Positions 25,971 through 34,162 are shown, numbered from the stretch's first letter. The stretch: 64,000 nucleotides of DNA from Baia soyae (GCF_004341445.1 NZ_SLXV01000001.1:1-64000); one strand, 5' to 3'. Made by a program: numbers and translations. The notes: generated by a model not told the origin, from the letters alone.

Positions 25971-27318
25971 AAATGATCACCTCACTTCGGATATGGAGCT
26001 CTTTTTGAAGGCGATACATTTTATCCAGACAATCATGCTTCTGTTTCACATCGCCTAGTTTATCAAAACAATCCGTTAATTTCCACAAGGACGTATATGC
26101 CCTCTGCTTGTAACCATATTTTTCAGCTATTATTGCTGATTCCTGGTAGTAGACGAGGGCTTCAGAAAATTGATTTTGGAAGAAATGGACGTTACCTCTT
26201 ACGATGAGTGTCTTAGATAGCCGGTAAGGGTCTGGATTTTCCTTCTCGATCTGAATGGCTTTTTCTAGGTGATAAAGGGATTGCTCCCAATCTTTTGTAG
26301 AATTAAACAAGACACCTAAGTAGGTATGGATATCCACATGTCTTCGAGGCGATCGAAAGCTTGCATCTGAGCCAAGTGCCAACTGGAAGCGATCAAATGC
26401 TTTAGTTAACTCTTTTTGTTGTAGATAAATACTACCAGAAATGATAAGAAAATCAAGATAGTGACCGATCCTACCATCTGACCGATTCCGAGTGATTTGC
26501 ATTCCTTGTTTGCAACACTGATGGGCTTCTTCATACATTTTTGAGTCCCTCAATACCATGGCTCTGTGTTTATAAAGATTGATTAAAGCTGTGCCGTCAA
26601 ATCTACTATCTAGACTTTCTACTTCGGCCCAAACTTGGTCGAGTAATCGGGATGCTTGTTCCTGCTGAGAGGATTTTAGAAGATACATAACCTTATTTCC
26701 GGAGAGGATATACTTGATTTCTTTCTTTTCTTTTGTTTCATCATAGCTATCCAGTCCTAAATCTACATACACTAAGGCTTGGTTAAGATCGTTTGTTTCA
26801 TAGCTACATCGAGCTAACTCTTTGTAGCATATAGCAATAATATTATCTGAAGGATTGTGTTTGTACTTATTCATACATAATTCAAGGGCATGAAGATATT
26901 TTTTCTCTGCTCTCTTATAGTCATGTTCTTCATAGCAAATACGACCTTGAATAGAAAGGTAATAAGGTGTTAAAGGAAAGTACTCATCGAATTGAAATCG
27001 TTCTAATAGCTCGGTAGCAGTAGATGGGTCACCCCGATTTATAATGTGCTCGATTGCTTCTAGCTGATCATAATATTCCATCACTTCGGCCTTTGATTCT
27101 AGAGATTGTGCGACTACTTGGTCCTCGGTTATTTCCAATTTCTCCAGATAGATTTCAATGGTTCGGGAACTAATCTTTCCTTTACCACTTTCGATATTAC
27201 TAATGGTAGATCTCGAGATTAGGTGATCCTCTAGGTCTCCCATGCTTTTTCCTAATTCTTTGATTCTTCTTCGTCTCAACACATATCGGATGGTATCATC
27301 CTCTAGCTGAAAAATCAT
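25960..27318 (-). CDS. HTH-TPR transcription regulator (RRNPP-like)
   Basis: About 452 residues. An N-terminal Cro/C1-type helix-turn-helix (about residues 8-60: RRRRIKELGKSMGDLEDHLISRSTISNIESGKGKISSRTIEIYLEKL) is followed by many tetratricopeptide repeats filling the rest (for example YYLSIQGRICYEEHDYKRAEKKYLHALEL, DIHTYLGVLFNSTKDWEQSLYHLEKAIQIE). This layout is that of peptide-controlled regulators such as PlcR, NprR and AimR. The ATG at 27318 follows AAAGGTGGG; the track upstream is in a promoter region. It diverges from the operon starting at 27.56 kb, which it probably controls, and a tiny reading frame overlaps its end. Confidence 0.8.
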   Translation of the reverse strand: MIFQLEDDTIRYVLRRRRIKELGKSMGDLEDHLISRSTISNIESGKGKISSRTIEIYLEKLEITEDQVVAQSLESKAEVMEYYDQLEAIEHIINRGDPSTATELLERFQFDEYFPLTPYYLSIQGRICYEEHDYKRAEKKYLHALELCMNKYKHNPSDNIIAICYKELARCSYETNDLNQALVYVDLGLDSYDETKEKKEIKYILSGNKVMYLLKSSQQEQASRLLDQVWAEVESLDSRFDGTALINLYKHRAMVLRDSKMYEEAHQCCKQGMQITRNRSDGRIGHYLDFLIISGSIYLQQKELTKAFDRFQLALGSDASFRSPRRHVDIHTYLGVLFNSTKDWEQSLYHLEKAIQIEKENPDPYRLSKTLIVRGNVHFFQNQFSEALVYYQESAIIAEKYGYKQRAYTSLWKLTDCFDKLGDVKQKHDCLDKMYRLQKELHIRSEVIICEA

Positions 27319-27344
27319 GTGCACCCACCTTTCATTGCTCTTGT

Positions 27345-27525
27345 TACCAACATATATAAACATACAGAAAAAATCAAATCGTTTATTTGTTTTGGTAAAC
27401 AAAACGTGATTTTTACTAGAAAATGAGAGGCGGTAGGCTGGAAATGTTGGTATATGTATTCAGTTGTGCAAAGTGTAAGTTGCACAGTAGATCTATAGAA
27501 TTCTAACTTCGAATTCCTATATAAT
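27345..27525. promoter_or_regulatory. Divergent control region with palindromes
   Basis: Contains TACCAACAT (27345-27353) and its inverse ATGTTGGTA (27444-27452). It also contains the palindrome TGTGCAA-N8-TTGCACA (27465-27486), plus an A+T-rich imperfect dyad at about 27370-27412. A consensus TATAAT lies at 27520-27525 with no good -35 box. A palindrome centred about 50 bases upstream of a -35-less promoter suggests activation by the divergent regulator. Confidence 0.45.
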
Positions 27526-27558
27526 TCAATTAATAAAACTGAGAGCGAGGTGATTCCT

Positions 27559-27891
27559 TTGTTAAAACTTCGATTAGAAGGCCCGAATAATCAAATTCAA
27601 TCCTTTATGTATGAGTTGGAGCACAATTCAAGTATAGAACTACATGAGTCGGAGGAAAATTGCGAGATCAAGAATGGAGAGGTTGTCTCTTACTCCCAAT
27701 GTGCTATCAACCATACTCCCCGGAGTAGAGTTGAAATCATCGAGATGGAAACAGTTGATGGCTTGGTAATTCGTCTGCCACTTCTAGACGTGATCAGGGT
27801 GAAAATTACGGATGAGATGCAGATCGTAAGTGGTAAGAGCTATGATATCTTTGCAGACAACAAAAAAGGCCACTGCACATGGCCTAAGTGA
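27559..27891 (+). CDS. Small DUF3970/YvzF-like protein
   Basis: About 110 residues, no membrane segment and no signal. The beginning LKLRLEGPNNQIQSFMYELEHNSSIEL resembles DUF3970-type proteins of Bacillus (small alpha/beta folds of unknown role). The start is TTG 27559, six bases after GCGAGGTGA; a GTG nine bases upstream overlaps the ribosome site. It is the first gene rightward from the divergent regulator promoter, and the epimerase gene follows after 182 bases. Confidence 0.6.
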   Translation: MLKLRLEGPNNQIQSFMYELEHNSSIELHESEENCEIKNGEVVSYSQCAINHTPRSRVEIIEMETVDGLVIRLPLLDVIRVKITDEMQIVSGKSYDIFADNKKGHCTWPK

Positions 27892-28073
27892 AAATCTGTT
27901 GTTACTCTATTATACTACAATGAAGAAGCGAATGGTGAAAATCTAGGTCGGGTAGGGGTCTGAAATAACGGCCCCTCTTAGATTAGAATCGTTTGTAGAG
28001 AAATATCTTAAATTTCCGTGTTGTAATCCCAATCGTTTAGACTATTTTCTACTAGATAAGGTGGAATAGCCAA

Positions 28074-29024
28074 ATGAAAATTCTAGTCGTTGGTGGAGCT
28101 GGTTTTATAGGATCACATGTTGTAGATCTCTATATAGACAATGGACATGAAGTACACGTTGTCGATGATCTATCTACAGGAAAGAAAGGTAATATTCATC
28201 CAAGAGCAAAGTTTCATCATCTGGATATTTATAACGATCAAGAAGCGTTAACGCATCTGATTCAATCAGAAAAATTTGAAATCATAAACCATCATGCAGC
28301 TCAAAAGTCAGTTCCTGCTTCTATGGAAAATCCCATTATAGATGCACAAATTAATATCATGGGAACCTTAAATCTCCTAGAAAGCGCTGTTGAGCATGGT
28401 GTAAAGAAATTCATTTTTGCCTCTTCTGGAGGAACTCTTGCTGGTGATATAAGTAAAATTCCTACTAGTGAAGTAGATACTCCCGTATTGGTATCCCCTT
28501 ATGCGATTAGTAAGTATACATTGGAGAAATATCTAGATTTCTACTATCAGCATCACGGCTTGAACTATACTGTATTACGATACGCAAATGTGTATGGACC
28601 TCGCCAAGTTCCAGACGGTGAGTGTGGAGTGGTTTCTATCTTTTTAGAAAATTTTATGCAAGGTAAACCATCCAAAATTTATACGTTTCCACATATGCCT
28701 AGTGGTGCAACTCGCGATTACATTTTCGTAAAGGAAGTAGCACGTGTAAACTTATTGGTATTAGACGATGGAGATAACCAAGTCTTTAACATTGGAACAG
28801 GGGTAGAAACATCAACAGAGTCTGTCTATCAGATCCTACAGGATGGTTTAAAATGTTATGTTCCATGTATCAAGGAGCCAAAGAGAAAAGGTGATCTAGA
28901 AAGAGTCTCTCTGAATTGTGACCAAGCATTTAAACAACTAGGCTGGCGCTATCAAACCTCTTTACAACAAGGATTAATGGAAACGATTTATTCTGTGTTA
29001 GAGAGGAAGATAGAATGCAAATAA
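28074..29024 (+). CDS. NAD-dependent nucleotide-sugar epimerase/dehydratase
   Basis: A 316-residue extended short-chain dehydrogenase. The Rossmann motif is VVGGAGFIGSHVVD, the catalytic pair Tyr-x3-Lys is in PYAISKYTLEKY, and the substrate-binding segment is RYANVYGPRQVPDGECGVVSIF. It resembles UDP-glucose 4-epimerases and related NDP-sugar enzymes. The start ATG follows GGTGGAATAG. The 3' end overlaps the start of a decayed galU gene, which suggests the ancestral operon made UDP-glucose and then modified it. Followed by the Nudix-MurA fusion. Confidence 0.88.
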   Translation: MKILVVGGAGFIGSHVVDLYIDNGHEVHVVDDLSTGKKGNIHPRAKFHHLDIYNDQEALTHLIQSEKFEIINHHAAQKSVPASMENPIIDAQINIMGTLNLLESAVEHGVKKFIFASSGGTLAGDISKIPTSEVDTPVLVSPYAISKYTLEKYLDFYYQHHGLNYTVLRYANVYGPRQVPDGECGVVSIFLENFMQGKPSKIYTFPHMPSGATRDYIFVKEVARVNLLVLDDGDNQVFNIGTGVETSTESVYQILQDGLKCYVPCIKEPKRKGDLERVSLNCDQAFKQLGWRYQTSLQQGLMETIYSVLERKIECK

Positions 29025-29133
29025 AAAAGGCGATTATTCCGAACATGCTTTCTCTCGCGACTCAAGCTCAATCGAAAGAATGCTTCCAATCGTGGACAAG
29101 CTAGCCATTCAGTATATCGTAGATAATATGTGA
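29015..29133 (+). pseudogene. galU: Remnant of UTP-glucose-1-phosphate uridylyltransferase
   Basis: ATG 29015 opens MQIKKAIIP, the conserved start of GalU. After a shift and a lost AAGLGTRF segment, the later frames read LPIVDKLAIQYIVDNM, matching the LPIVDKPxIQYIVEE block of GalU, then a stop at 29131. Only about 40 of the family's roughly 290 codons remain. It overlaps the epimerase 3' end as a functional operon gene would. Confidence 0.7.
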
Positions 29134-29161
29134 CAGATTTATCTATAGAAATTGGGGTGAA

Positions 29162-30838
29162 ATGATGGAAACGAATCAACAGAGCGCTGGAATGATTGTA
29201 TTTTCTATAATAAACTCTACATTTCTCTTAGTTCAGCACAAAGAAGGGCACTGGGGTTTTCCGAAGGGAGGTATCGAGGATGGTGAAACAGAATTAGAGG
29301 CGGCATGGAGGGAGTTACAGGAAGAAACGCAAATAGCCTGTAATGGTATTTTAAATCCAAATAAATATCGATTCGTTGAGAAATACGAATTTCTATCAAC
29401 CAAAGGTGAGCGGATCAAGAAGGATACTATCTATTACGTGGCTTTTACATGCGATACTCAAATTACATTGAATCATAATGAATTAGTAGATGCAAAATGG
29501 ATGACATTAGATGAGATTGAATCACTCTCTGTGTTCTATTCACGAAATCTTCTGCCGCCACTATATGAAATTGTTCATTCAGAGATCGTTATCAAATTAG
29601 ATAGCTCTTTAAAGCAAGTAAAATTCCCCATCTCATCAACATCAATCCAAGGTTCTAAGCATGCTTTTTCAAGGATTGCTCCCTTATTTTTTTTGTTCGA
29701 CTCTTTAGAGGTTATAAATACTCCCGGTACTATCGATACCATTGCGATTCGACAGTTACTCACCTACTCAAAACAGCAAAAAGGATCACCAATCTCAATT
29801 CCGAGGTCGATTACGGATCTCTCACGTTCAATAATCAATTGCATTCCCGCTCTTCTTGCTTTGCATCCAATCATTACCTTCCATAATCCACAAGGCTGTC
29901 AAATTGGAAATCGGAAAATCGATCTCTACTTAGAGGTGATGAGAGAATTTGGTGCTAGATGGGTAACGCATCCAGATGGAATGGTGGAAGTGAATGCCTG
30001 TACTTTACATCCTACATCGATATATCTACCTTTTCCGTCTTTTACAGGGACGTCCACTGCCTTGATTCTTGCTAGTATAGCTAAAGGACAAACTAGAATC
30101 CAAAATGCCTCTATAGAGCCTGAGATTCTTGAGATGGTAGAAGTACTCCAAAACTTAGGTGTAGACATCACTTTTCAATCTGAGCGAAATTTGATTGTAC
30201 AAAACTCAGGAGTTACTACGCCTGTTAGGTGGAAACTATCAGAAGATCGTAATGTATTAATCACTCGAGCGTTGCTTGCGCTTATAACCGGGAATGAGTT
30301 TGTACACACATCCCAACGTTCTCTATACCTTGCTCCCTTTATAGATATCTTAGAACGTATGAACATCCCATTTTCTTATACACCTCATACTTTGCACATC
30401 CCACCGACATCGTTACAGAGATTACACCCAATTAATATTGTCTGCGGCCATTCACCTCGAGCGTGTTCTGACTGGCATCCCTTGATTGCCCCACTTCTCT
30501 GTAAAATTAATGGGGAATCATCTATAAAAGATCGAGTTTTTGAAGACCGCTATCGATACATCGAACAAATTCAACACGTCAATCCTAGATTCTCATACCG
30601 AACAGATAATGACCAATTGTGGATACAAGGGAATGAGAAGCAATCCAAAGTGGCTACAGATGCGCAGAGCTTGGATCTCCGAAGCGCCGCGGCTAATATT
30701 ATTGCCTTAGTGGGCGAGAATAGCCAGACCAGAGTTTGGGGTATTCAGCAACTTCTCCGTGGTTATGAAAATATTTTAGCTGATTTAGAAAGTGTGGGAA
30801 TTAATTATGTTACATTTGAACTTTCCGATTCAGAATGA
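29162..30838 (+). CDS. Nudix hydrolase fused to MurA-type enolpyruvyl transferase
   Basis: A 558-residue two-domain protein. Residues 1-135 are a Nudix domain; the box GGIEDGETELEAAWRELQEE (36-55) has the metal-binding REL.EE, with Gln in place of the usual late Gly. Residues 150-558 align with UDP-GlcNAc 1-carboxyvinyltransferase. The equivalents of E. coli MurA Lys22 (GSKHAF, 166), Cys115 and Arg120 (QGCQIGNRKID, 246 and 251), Asp305 (ACSDWHP) and Arg397 (DLRSAAAN) are all present, so catalysis looks intact. The MurA half is strongly diverged elsewhere, so the acceptor may not be UDP-GlcNAc; NikO/PolA enolpyruvyl transferases of nucleoside antibiotics are one precedent. Start ATG 29162, or 29165, after GGGGTGA. 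Confidence 0.85.
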   Translation: MMETNQQSAGMIVFSIINSTFLLVQHKEGHWGFPKGGIEDGETELEAAWRELQEETQIACNGILNPNKYRFVEKYEFLSTKGERIKKDTIYYVAFTCDTQITLNHNELVDAKWMTLDEIESLSVFYSRNLLPPLYEIVHSEIVIKLDSSLKQVKFPISSTSIQGSKHAFSRIAPLFFLFDSLEVINTPGTIDTIAIRQLLTYSKQQKGSPISIPRSITDLSRSIINCIPALLALHPIITFHNPQGCQIGNRKIDLYLEVMREFGARWVTHPDGMVEVNACTLHPTSIYLPFPSFTGTSTALILASIAKGQTRIQNASIEPEILEMVEVLQNLGVDITFQSERNLIVQNSGVTTPVRWKLSEDRNVLITRALLALITGNEFVHTSQRSLYLAPFIDILERMNIPFSYTPHTLHIPPTSLQRLHPINIVCGHSPRACSDWHPLIAPLLCKINGESSIKDRVFEDRYRYIEQIQHVNPRFSYRTDNDQLWIQGNEKQSKVATDAQSLDLRSAAANIIALVGENSQTRVWGIQQLLRGYENILADLESVGINYVTFELSDSE

Positions 30839-31568
30839 AAAAGAAATGTTAAAAGAGGAAGTTACTGGATTTTTACCCCCTCTATTACATGCGAGTGTGT
30901 TTATTGGCGGATCATATTTTTTTCCTACCCGGAGAGCTGTATGCTTTCGGAATGGAGCCAGTGATTTAGATATTTTAGTCATATGTAAACGAAATAAACA
31001 GAACCAAAAAATACTTGAGGAAATTTGTAATAAAGAGATCGTGGAACAATATATGAATGGTTACTATGATATTGTAAATGTCACACATCAATATGGTTCA
31101 GGGCGTAATGCCCTTCACGTCAAGTTTATGACAGTAGAGTTATATGAAAAGATCACCTTGATGCAAGAAATTCAATTTCGTAGTTATAGGCAGTCATCAC
31201 TGAGCATGAAAACATTAGTCTCCTTTACCCACAGCCGAAATGTTCCGCCTCTTGAGCTCTCATATCATGAAACTGAAAATCCATGGGGGCATACCCTTCA
31301 CTATGATTTTACACCTATACAAAACCATCGCTTGTTTCTATCAGATATTCATTCTATGGTGCTGTTTAGTGAATGTATTAAAGATCAAGTCGAAGTCCTT
31401 CCCATGAGAAAGAAGATGATTGATAACATACAAACATTCACAAAAGGTTGCGATAGTGAAAAAGATGTACTCCACATGTTCGGGTATTTTTATAATAAAA
31501 ATTTGATGAATCATGAGGTAGAGAAGGTTTTACTCAAATTATTTTGGAACAAGCAAAAAAGAGAGTAG
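30807..31568 (+). CDS. Nucleotidyltransferase-fold protein
   Basis: About 253 residues. The only clear motif is GGSYFFPTRRAVCFRNGASDLDILV, matching the GS ... DxD pattern of polymerase-beta-type nucleotidyltransferases (aminoglycoside nucleotidyltransferase-like). The rest is not recognised. The start is uncertain: ATG 30807 overlaps the fusion gene by 32 bases; ATG 30846 lies just downstream; neither has a strong ribosome site, so coupling to the upstream gene is likely. It ends in a terminator shared with the convergent TyrRS-like gene. Confidence 0.6.
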   Translation: MLHLNFPIQNEKEMLKEEVTGFLPPLLHASVFIGGSYFFPTRRAVCFRNGASDLDILVICKRNKQNQKILEEICNKEIVEQYMNGYYDIVNVTHQYGSGRNALHVKFMTVELYEKITLMQEIQFRSYRQSSLSMKTLVSFTHSRNVPPLELSYHETENPWGHTLHYDFTPIQNHRLFLSDIHSMVLFSECIKDQVEVLPMRKKMIDNIQTFTKGCDSEKDVLHMFGYFYNKNLMNHEVEKVLLKLFWNKQKRE

Positions 31569-31591
31569 CTTATTCACTACCCTCTTTTTGC
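31555..31591. terminator. Bidirectional terminator
   Basis: AAAAAAGAGAGTAG / CTACCCTCTTTTT stem with a short loop. It overlaps the nucleotidyltransferase stop and ends just before the convergent synthetase stop. Confidence 0.75.
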
Positions 31592-32836
31592 TCAAATAGT
31601 AATATGAAAATACTTATGCTTTCCAACGCGAACCATTCCAGATTCTATAACTGAATCGTCAATTGATAGAATTTGTTCTTTTTCACCGATGGCTCGTACA
31701 CCTTGTTGTTGAAACATTCTTCTTAATTCACTTTTGCTGGAAAAGCTCTTGCTATCAAACAAAACTTCAAAGTAGGTTGTTCCTTTGAAGGTAGGGAGTT
31801 GAATGCAATCATTTACGGTGACTTCACGTTTAGAATACTTGCGCTCAAAATGCTCTCGTTCTTTTAATCCACCGTCAAGATGTTTTGTTTCTAAAGCAAC
31901 GAGATAGGTTCCCAATTGCTTTTTTGCCTCGAGTGGGTGACTAGATATGAACGTCTGCAACTCTTCGATCTCTTTCTCATGGACATCAGCAAAGCTAAGG
32001 AAATACTCCATGATTAAGTGATCTGGAATGGACATAATCTTGCCGAATTTATCTTCTACTGTAGAGCGGACGGCGATGTAGTTTTCGAAGCTTTTACTCA
32101 TTTTACGTCCATCTCCAGCAGTTCCTTCTAAGATAGGAGTCGTCAGGATTACCTCTTCCTTCATGCCATAAATCTCCATTACTTTACGGCATTGTTGGAA
32201 GTTGAGAAGTTGATCGATACCACCTAGCTCGATATCGGATTTCAGATTAACAGAATCTAGTGCCATTAATACACCGTAGCAAACTTCGGCAAGAGAAACC
32301 CCTTGGTGATTTTCAAGTCGTTTGCGGAAATCGTTTCGTTGGGTAGCCTCAGCTAGATTCATTTGTTGAAAAATAGCAAAGATATCAGGCAACGTAGTAG
32401 AACTCAACCACGTTGAGTTGTAGTGAACCTGCATTTTATCAACATCAATATATGTACTTACTTGATCAGTGTAGGTTTTAGTATTCTCTGTGATGTCTTC
32501 AGTACTTAAAGGTTTACGGCTCGTTTCTCGACCGGATGGATCTCCAATCCGAGCAGTGAAGTCGCCGATAATGAAATCAATGTGATGGCCGGCTCTTGCA
32601 AATTGATTAAGCAAAAGAAGGGGGACAATATGCCCTAAATGAATTTCTGCACCTGTTGGGTCAATCCCTAACTTTACTCGCAATTTTCTACCCTCTGAAA
32701 GTAACTCTAGGAGTCGATCCTGAGTTAGAATCTCTTGGCATTTGGTACGAACAAAAGATACAAGCTCCTTAGGAGCAATCCCAACCCATGATTCTTGACT
32801 TCTTTTAAAGAAATGTTGATCGTATCGCTTTTCCAT
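31592..32836 (-). CDS. Divergent TyrZ-type tyrosyl-tRNA synthetase-like protein
   Basis: A 414-residue class I synthetase with HLGH (residues 66-69), KMSKS (245-249) and a C-terminal S4-like RNA-binding domain (about 350-414). The scaffold (LRVKLGIDPTG, IIGDFTARIGDPSGR, SDIELGGIDQ) is that of TyrZ-type TyrRS. In the tyrosine pocket helix, where most enzymes read YPLxQxxD, this one reads YGVLMALD: Tyr187 and Asp194 are kept but the pocket Gln is Met191, and the following GGTDQ is GGIDQ. Substrate specificity or drug sensitivity may be altered. The short 95-base leader has no T-box. Start ATG 32836 after GGAGG. It sits convergent to the Nudix-MurA operon. Confidence 0.85.
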   Translation of the reverse strand: MEKRYDQHFFKRSQESWVGIAPKELVSFVRTKCQEILTQDRLLELLSEGRKLRVKLGIDPTGAEIHLGHIVPLLLLNQFARAGHHIDFIIGDFTARIGDPSGRETSRKPLSTEDITENTKTYTDQVSTYIDVDKMQVHYNSTWLSSTTLPDIFAIFQQMNLAEATQRNDFRKRLENHQGVSLAEVCYGVLMALDSVNLKSDIELGGIDQLLNFQQCRKVMEIYGMKEEVILTTPILEGTAGDGRKMSKSFENYIAVRSTVEDKFGKIMSIPDHLIMEYFLSFADVHEKEIEELQTFISSHPLEAKKQLGTYLVALETKHLDGGLKEREHFERKYSKREVTVNDCIQLPTFKGTTYFEVLFDSKSFSSKSELRRMFQQQGVRAIGEKEQILSIDDSVIESGMVRVGKHKYFHITI

Positions 32837-32931
32837 CAAACATTCACCTCCAAGATGACTAGTTACATTTGTCCTGATAACAGTTTACTTGTTATGAAAG
32901 TGGAAAATCAACTTACCAAAGGAGGATTTTT

Positions 32932-33579
32932 TTGAATAGTATTCAAATTCTGATGGAGAAAGGGTTTATTCTAAAAGTAATCGGTGATTTGAGAGAACCT
33001 TTAAATCCGGCTCTTGTTGTCTGGGCTCGTCATCAACCAAAACAGCTTTTCCGTTGCCATGTGGCCCTATCTAGAGCTATAACGTCTAACCCTCTCCAAG
33101 TTTATGTAGACGACGTTTGTGCCGCTTTAGTAACAAGGAGAAGTATTTATGATCAAGCCCAAATAAATAAACACTATCAGGAATTTTTTTCATCATTAGG
33201 CTGTCATGTTGTTTTTAGTAGCGATCTATTTAATGAAAGATATGATAACCAGCTATTTTCTGCGCTAATGTTATTGGGGAGAACTGTGCCATTTAATGAG
33301 TTTAGTCATTGTTTGCCCGAAAAAAAGAGGAGACAGTTGCATGACCTTCATTTTGGGGAAGTTATGCATGCCTTATGTGAGTTGTTGTTATTTGAACATG
33401 TCAAGGAACAAGCAAATGTCCTATTGATTGGACAATTTAGTCAAGCAATTATCGCAATGCATAGGAATATTTCTAAGAAGCCATTATCAGGGATTGTCTT
33501 TCAAAAGTTTATTCAAGAGCAATGCATCGAGGATTATCTAGAGGGACTGGAAGAGGCTATGAAGACCCATACTCCTTAA
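32932..33579 (+). CDS. Unknown protein resembling a synthetase core without signature motifs
   Basis: A 215-residue soluble protein, divergent from the TyrRS-like gene, with AAGGAGG before a TTG start. No family is certain. The order of segments is like the TyrRS/TrpRS Rossmann core: VYVDDVCAALVTRR (cf. the IADLHALT strand), HYQEFFSSLGCHVVFSSDLF, then GEVMHALCELLLFEHVKEQANVLLIGQFSQAIIAMHR (cf. the YPLLQ..D ... GGTDQ..N block). Neither HIGH nor KMSKS is present, so it would not be a normal aminoacylating enzyme. The resemblance is by eye and should be tested. Confidence 0.4.
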   Translation: MNSIQILMEKGFILKVIGDLREPLNPALVVWARHQPKQLFRCHVALSRAITSNPLQVYVDDVCAALVTRRSIYDQAQINKHYQEFFSSLGCHVVFSSDLFNERYDNQLFSALMLLGRTVPFNEFSHCLPEKKRRQLHDLHFGEVMHALCELLLFEHVKEQANVLLIGQFSQAIIAMHRNISKKPLSGIVFQKFIQEQCIEDYLEGLEEAMKTHTP

Positions 33580-33703
33580 GTCTATAAAATTATAGATATA
33601 ATACATAGATGCAGGATATGTATAATGTATTTGTTAAATGACAAAAGTTATTATTTTCAAATGGATTAAATCTGCATCATCGTTGGGAAAGGATTGAAAA
33701 CTC

Positions 33704-34159
33704 ATGACCGACCTAGAATATATGCTCATTGCAATAGAGGAGGGACGGAAAGCCCAAGGGAAGACGGGGACGAATCCGCCTGTAGGGGCTATCGTGGTGA
33801 AGGATGGCGAGATTGTCGGACGAGGACACACTTCCCATTTGGGCGGACCGCATGCGGAGGTAAATGCGTTAGCGGATGCAGGGGAGAAGGCGGTGGGCGC
33901 GACGGTGTATTGTACATTGGAACCTTGTGCTCACTATGGAAGGACAGGCCCTTGTTGTGTGGCTTTGACGGATGCAGGGGTGACACGTGTGGTAATTGGG
34001 ATTGGTGATCCATATGAGCAGGTAAATGGAAAAGGGATGGATCATCTACGGGATCACGGAGTTGAGGTGAGTCTCGGTTACTGTGAAGACTTGATTCGGG
34101 AGGATTTAAAGGACTTCCTGGATCGAGTAAAGAGAGAGAAGAGTAACGGTGGAAAGTGA
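33704..34159 (+). CDS. Stand-alone RibD-type cytidine/deoxycytidylate deaminase-fold protein
   Basis: A 151-residue zinc deaminase. The catalytic motifs are GGPHAEVNAL (His-Ala-Glu) and LEPCAHYGRTGPCC (PCxxxGRTxPC), the latter diagnostic for the deaminase half of riboflavin enzyme RibD. The reductase half is absent, so on its own it could deaminate a diaminopyrimidine or another heterocycle. The gene is visibly richer in G+C than its A+T-rich flanks, a hint of separate origin. ATG 33704 has a GGAAAGG site. It does not obviously belong to the lanthipeptide operon, from which a terminator separates it. Confidence 0.85.
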   Translation: MTDLEYMLIAIEEGRKAQGKTGTNPPVGAIVVKDGEIVGRGHTSHLGGPHAEVNALADAGEKAVGATVYCTLEPCAHYGRTGPCCVALTDAGVTRVVIGIGDPYEQVNGKGMDHLRDHGVEVSLGYCEDLIREDLKDFLDRVKREKSNGGK

Positions 34160-34162
34160 AAA

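Noticed and set aside
32837-32931. T-box leader upstream of the TyrRS-like gene
   Set aside because: The divergent gap is under 100 bases, with no T-box sequence or terminator; too short for a T-box riboswitch.
33789-34013. Minus-strand open frame across the deaminase gene
   Set aside because: Shadow of the real gene caused by its G+C-rich composition; the encoded sequence has no family features.
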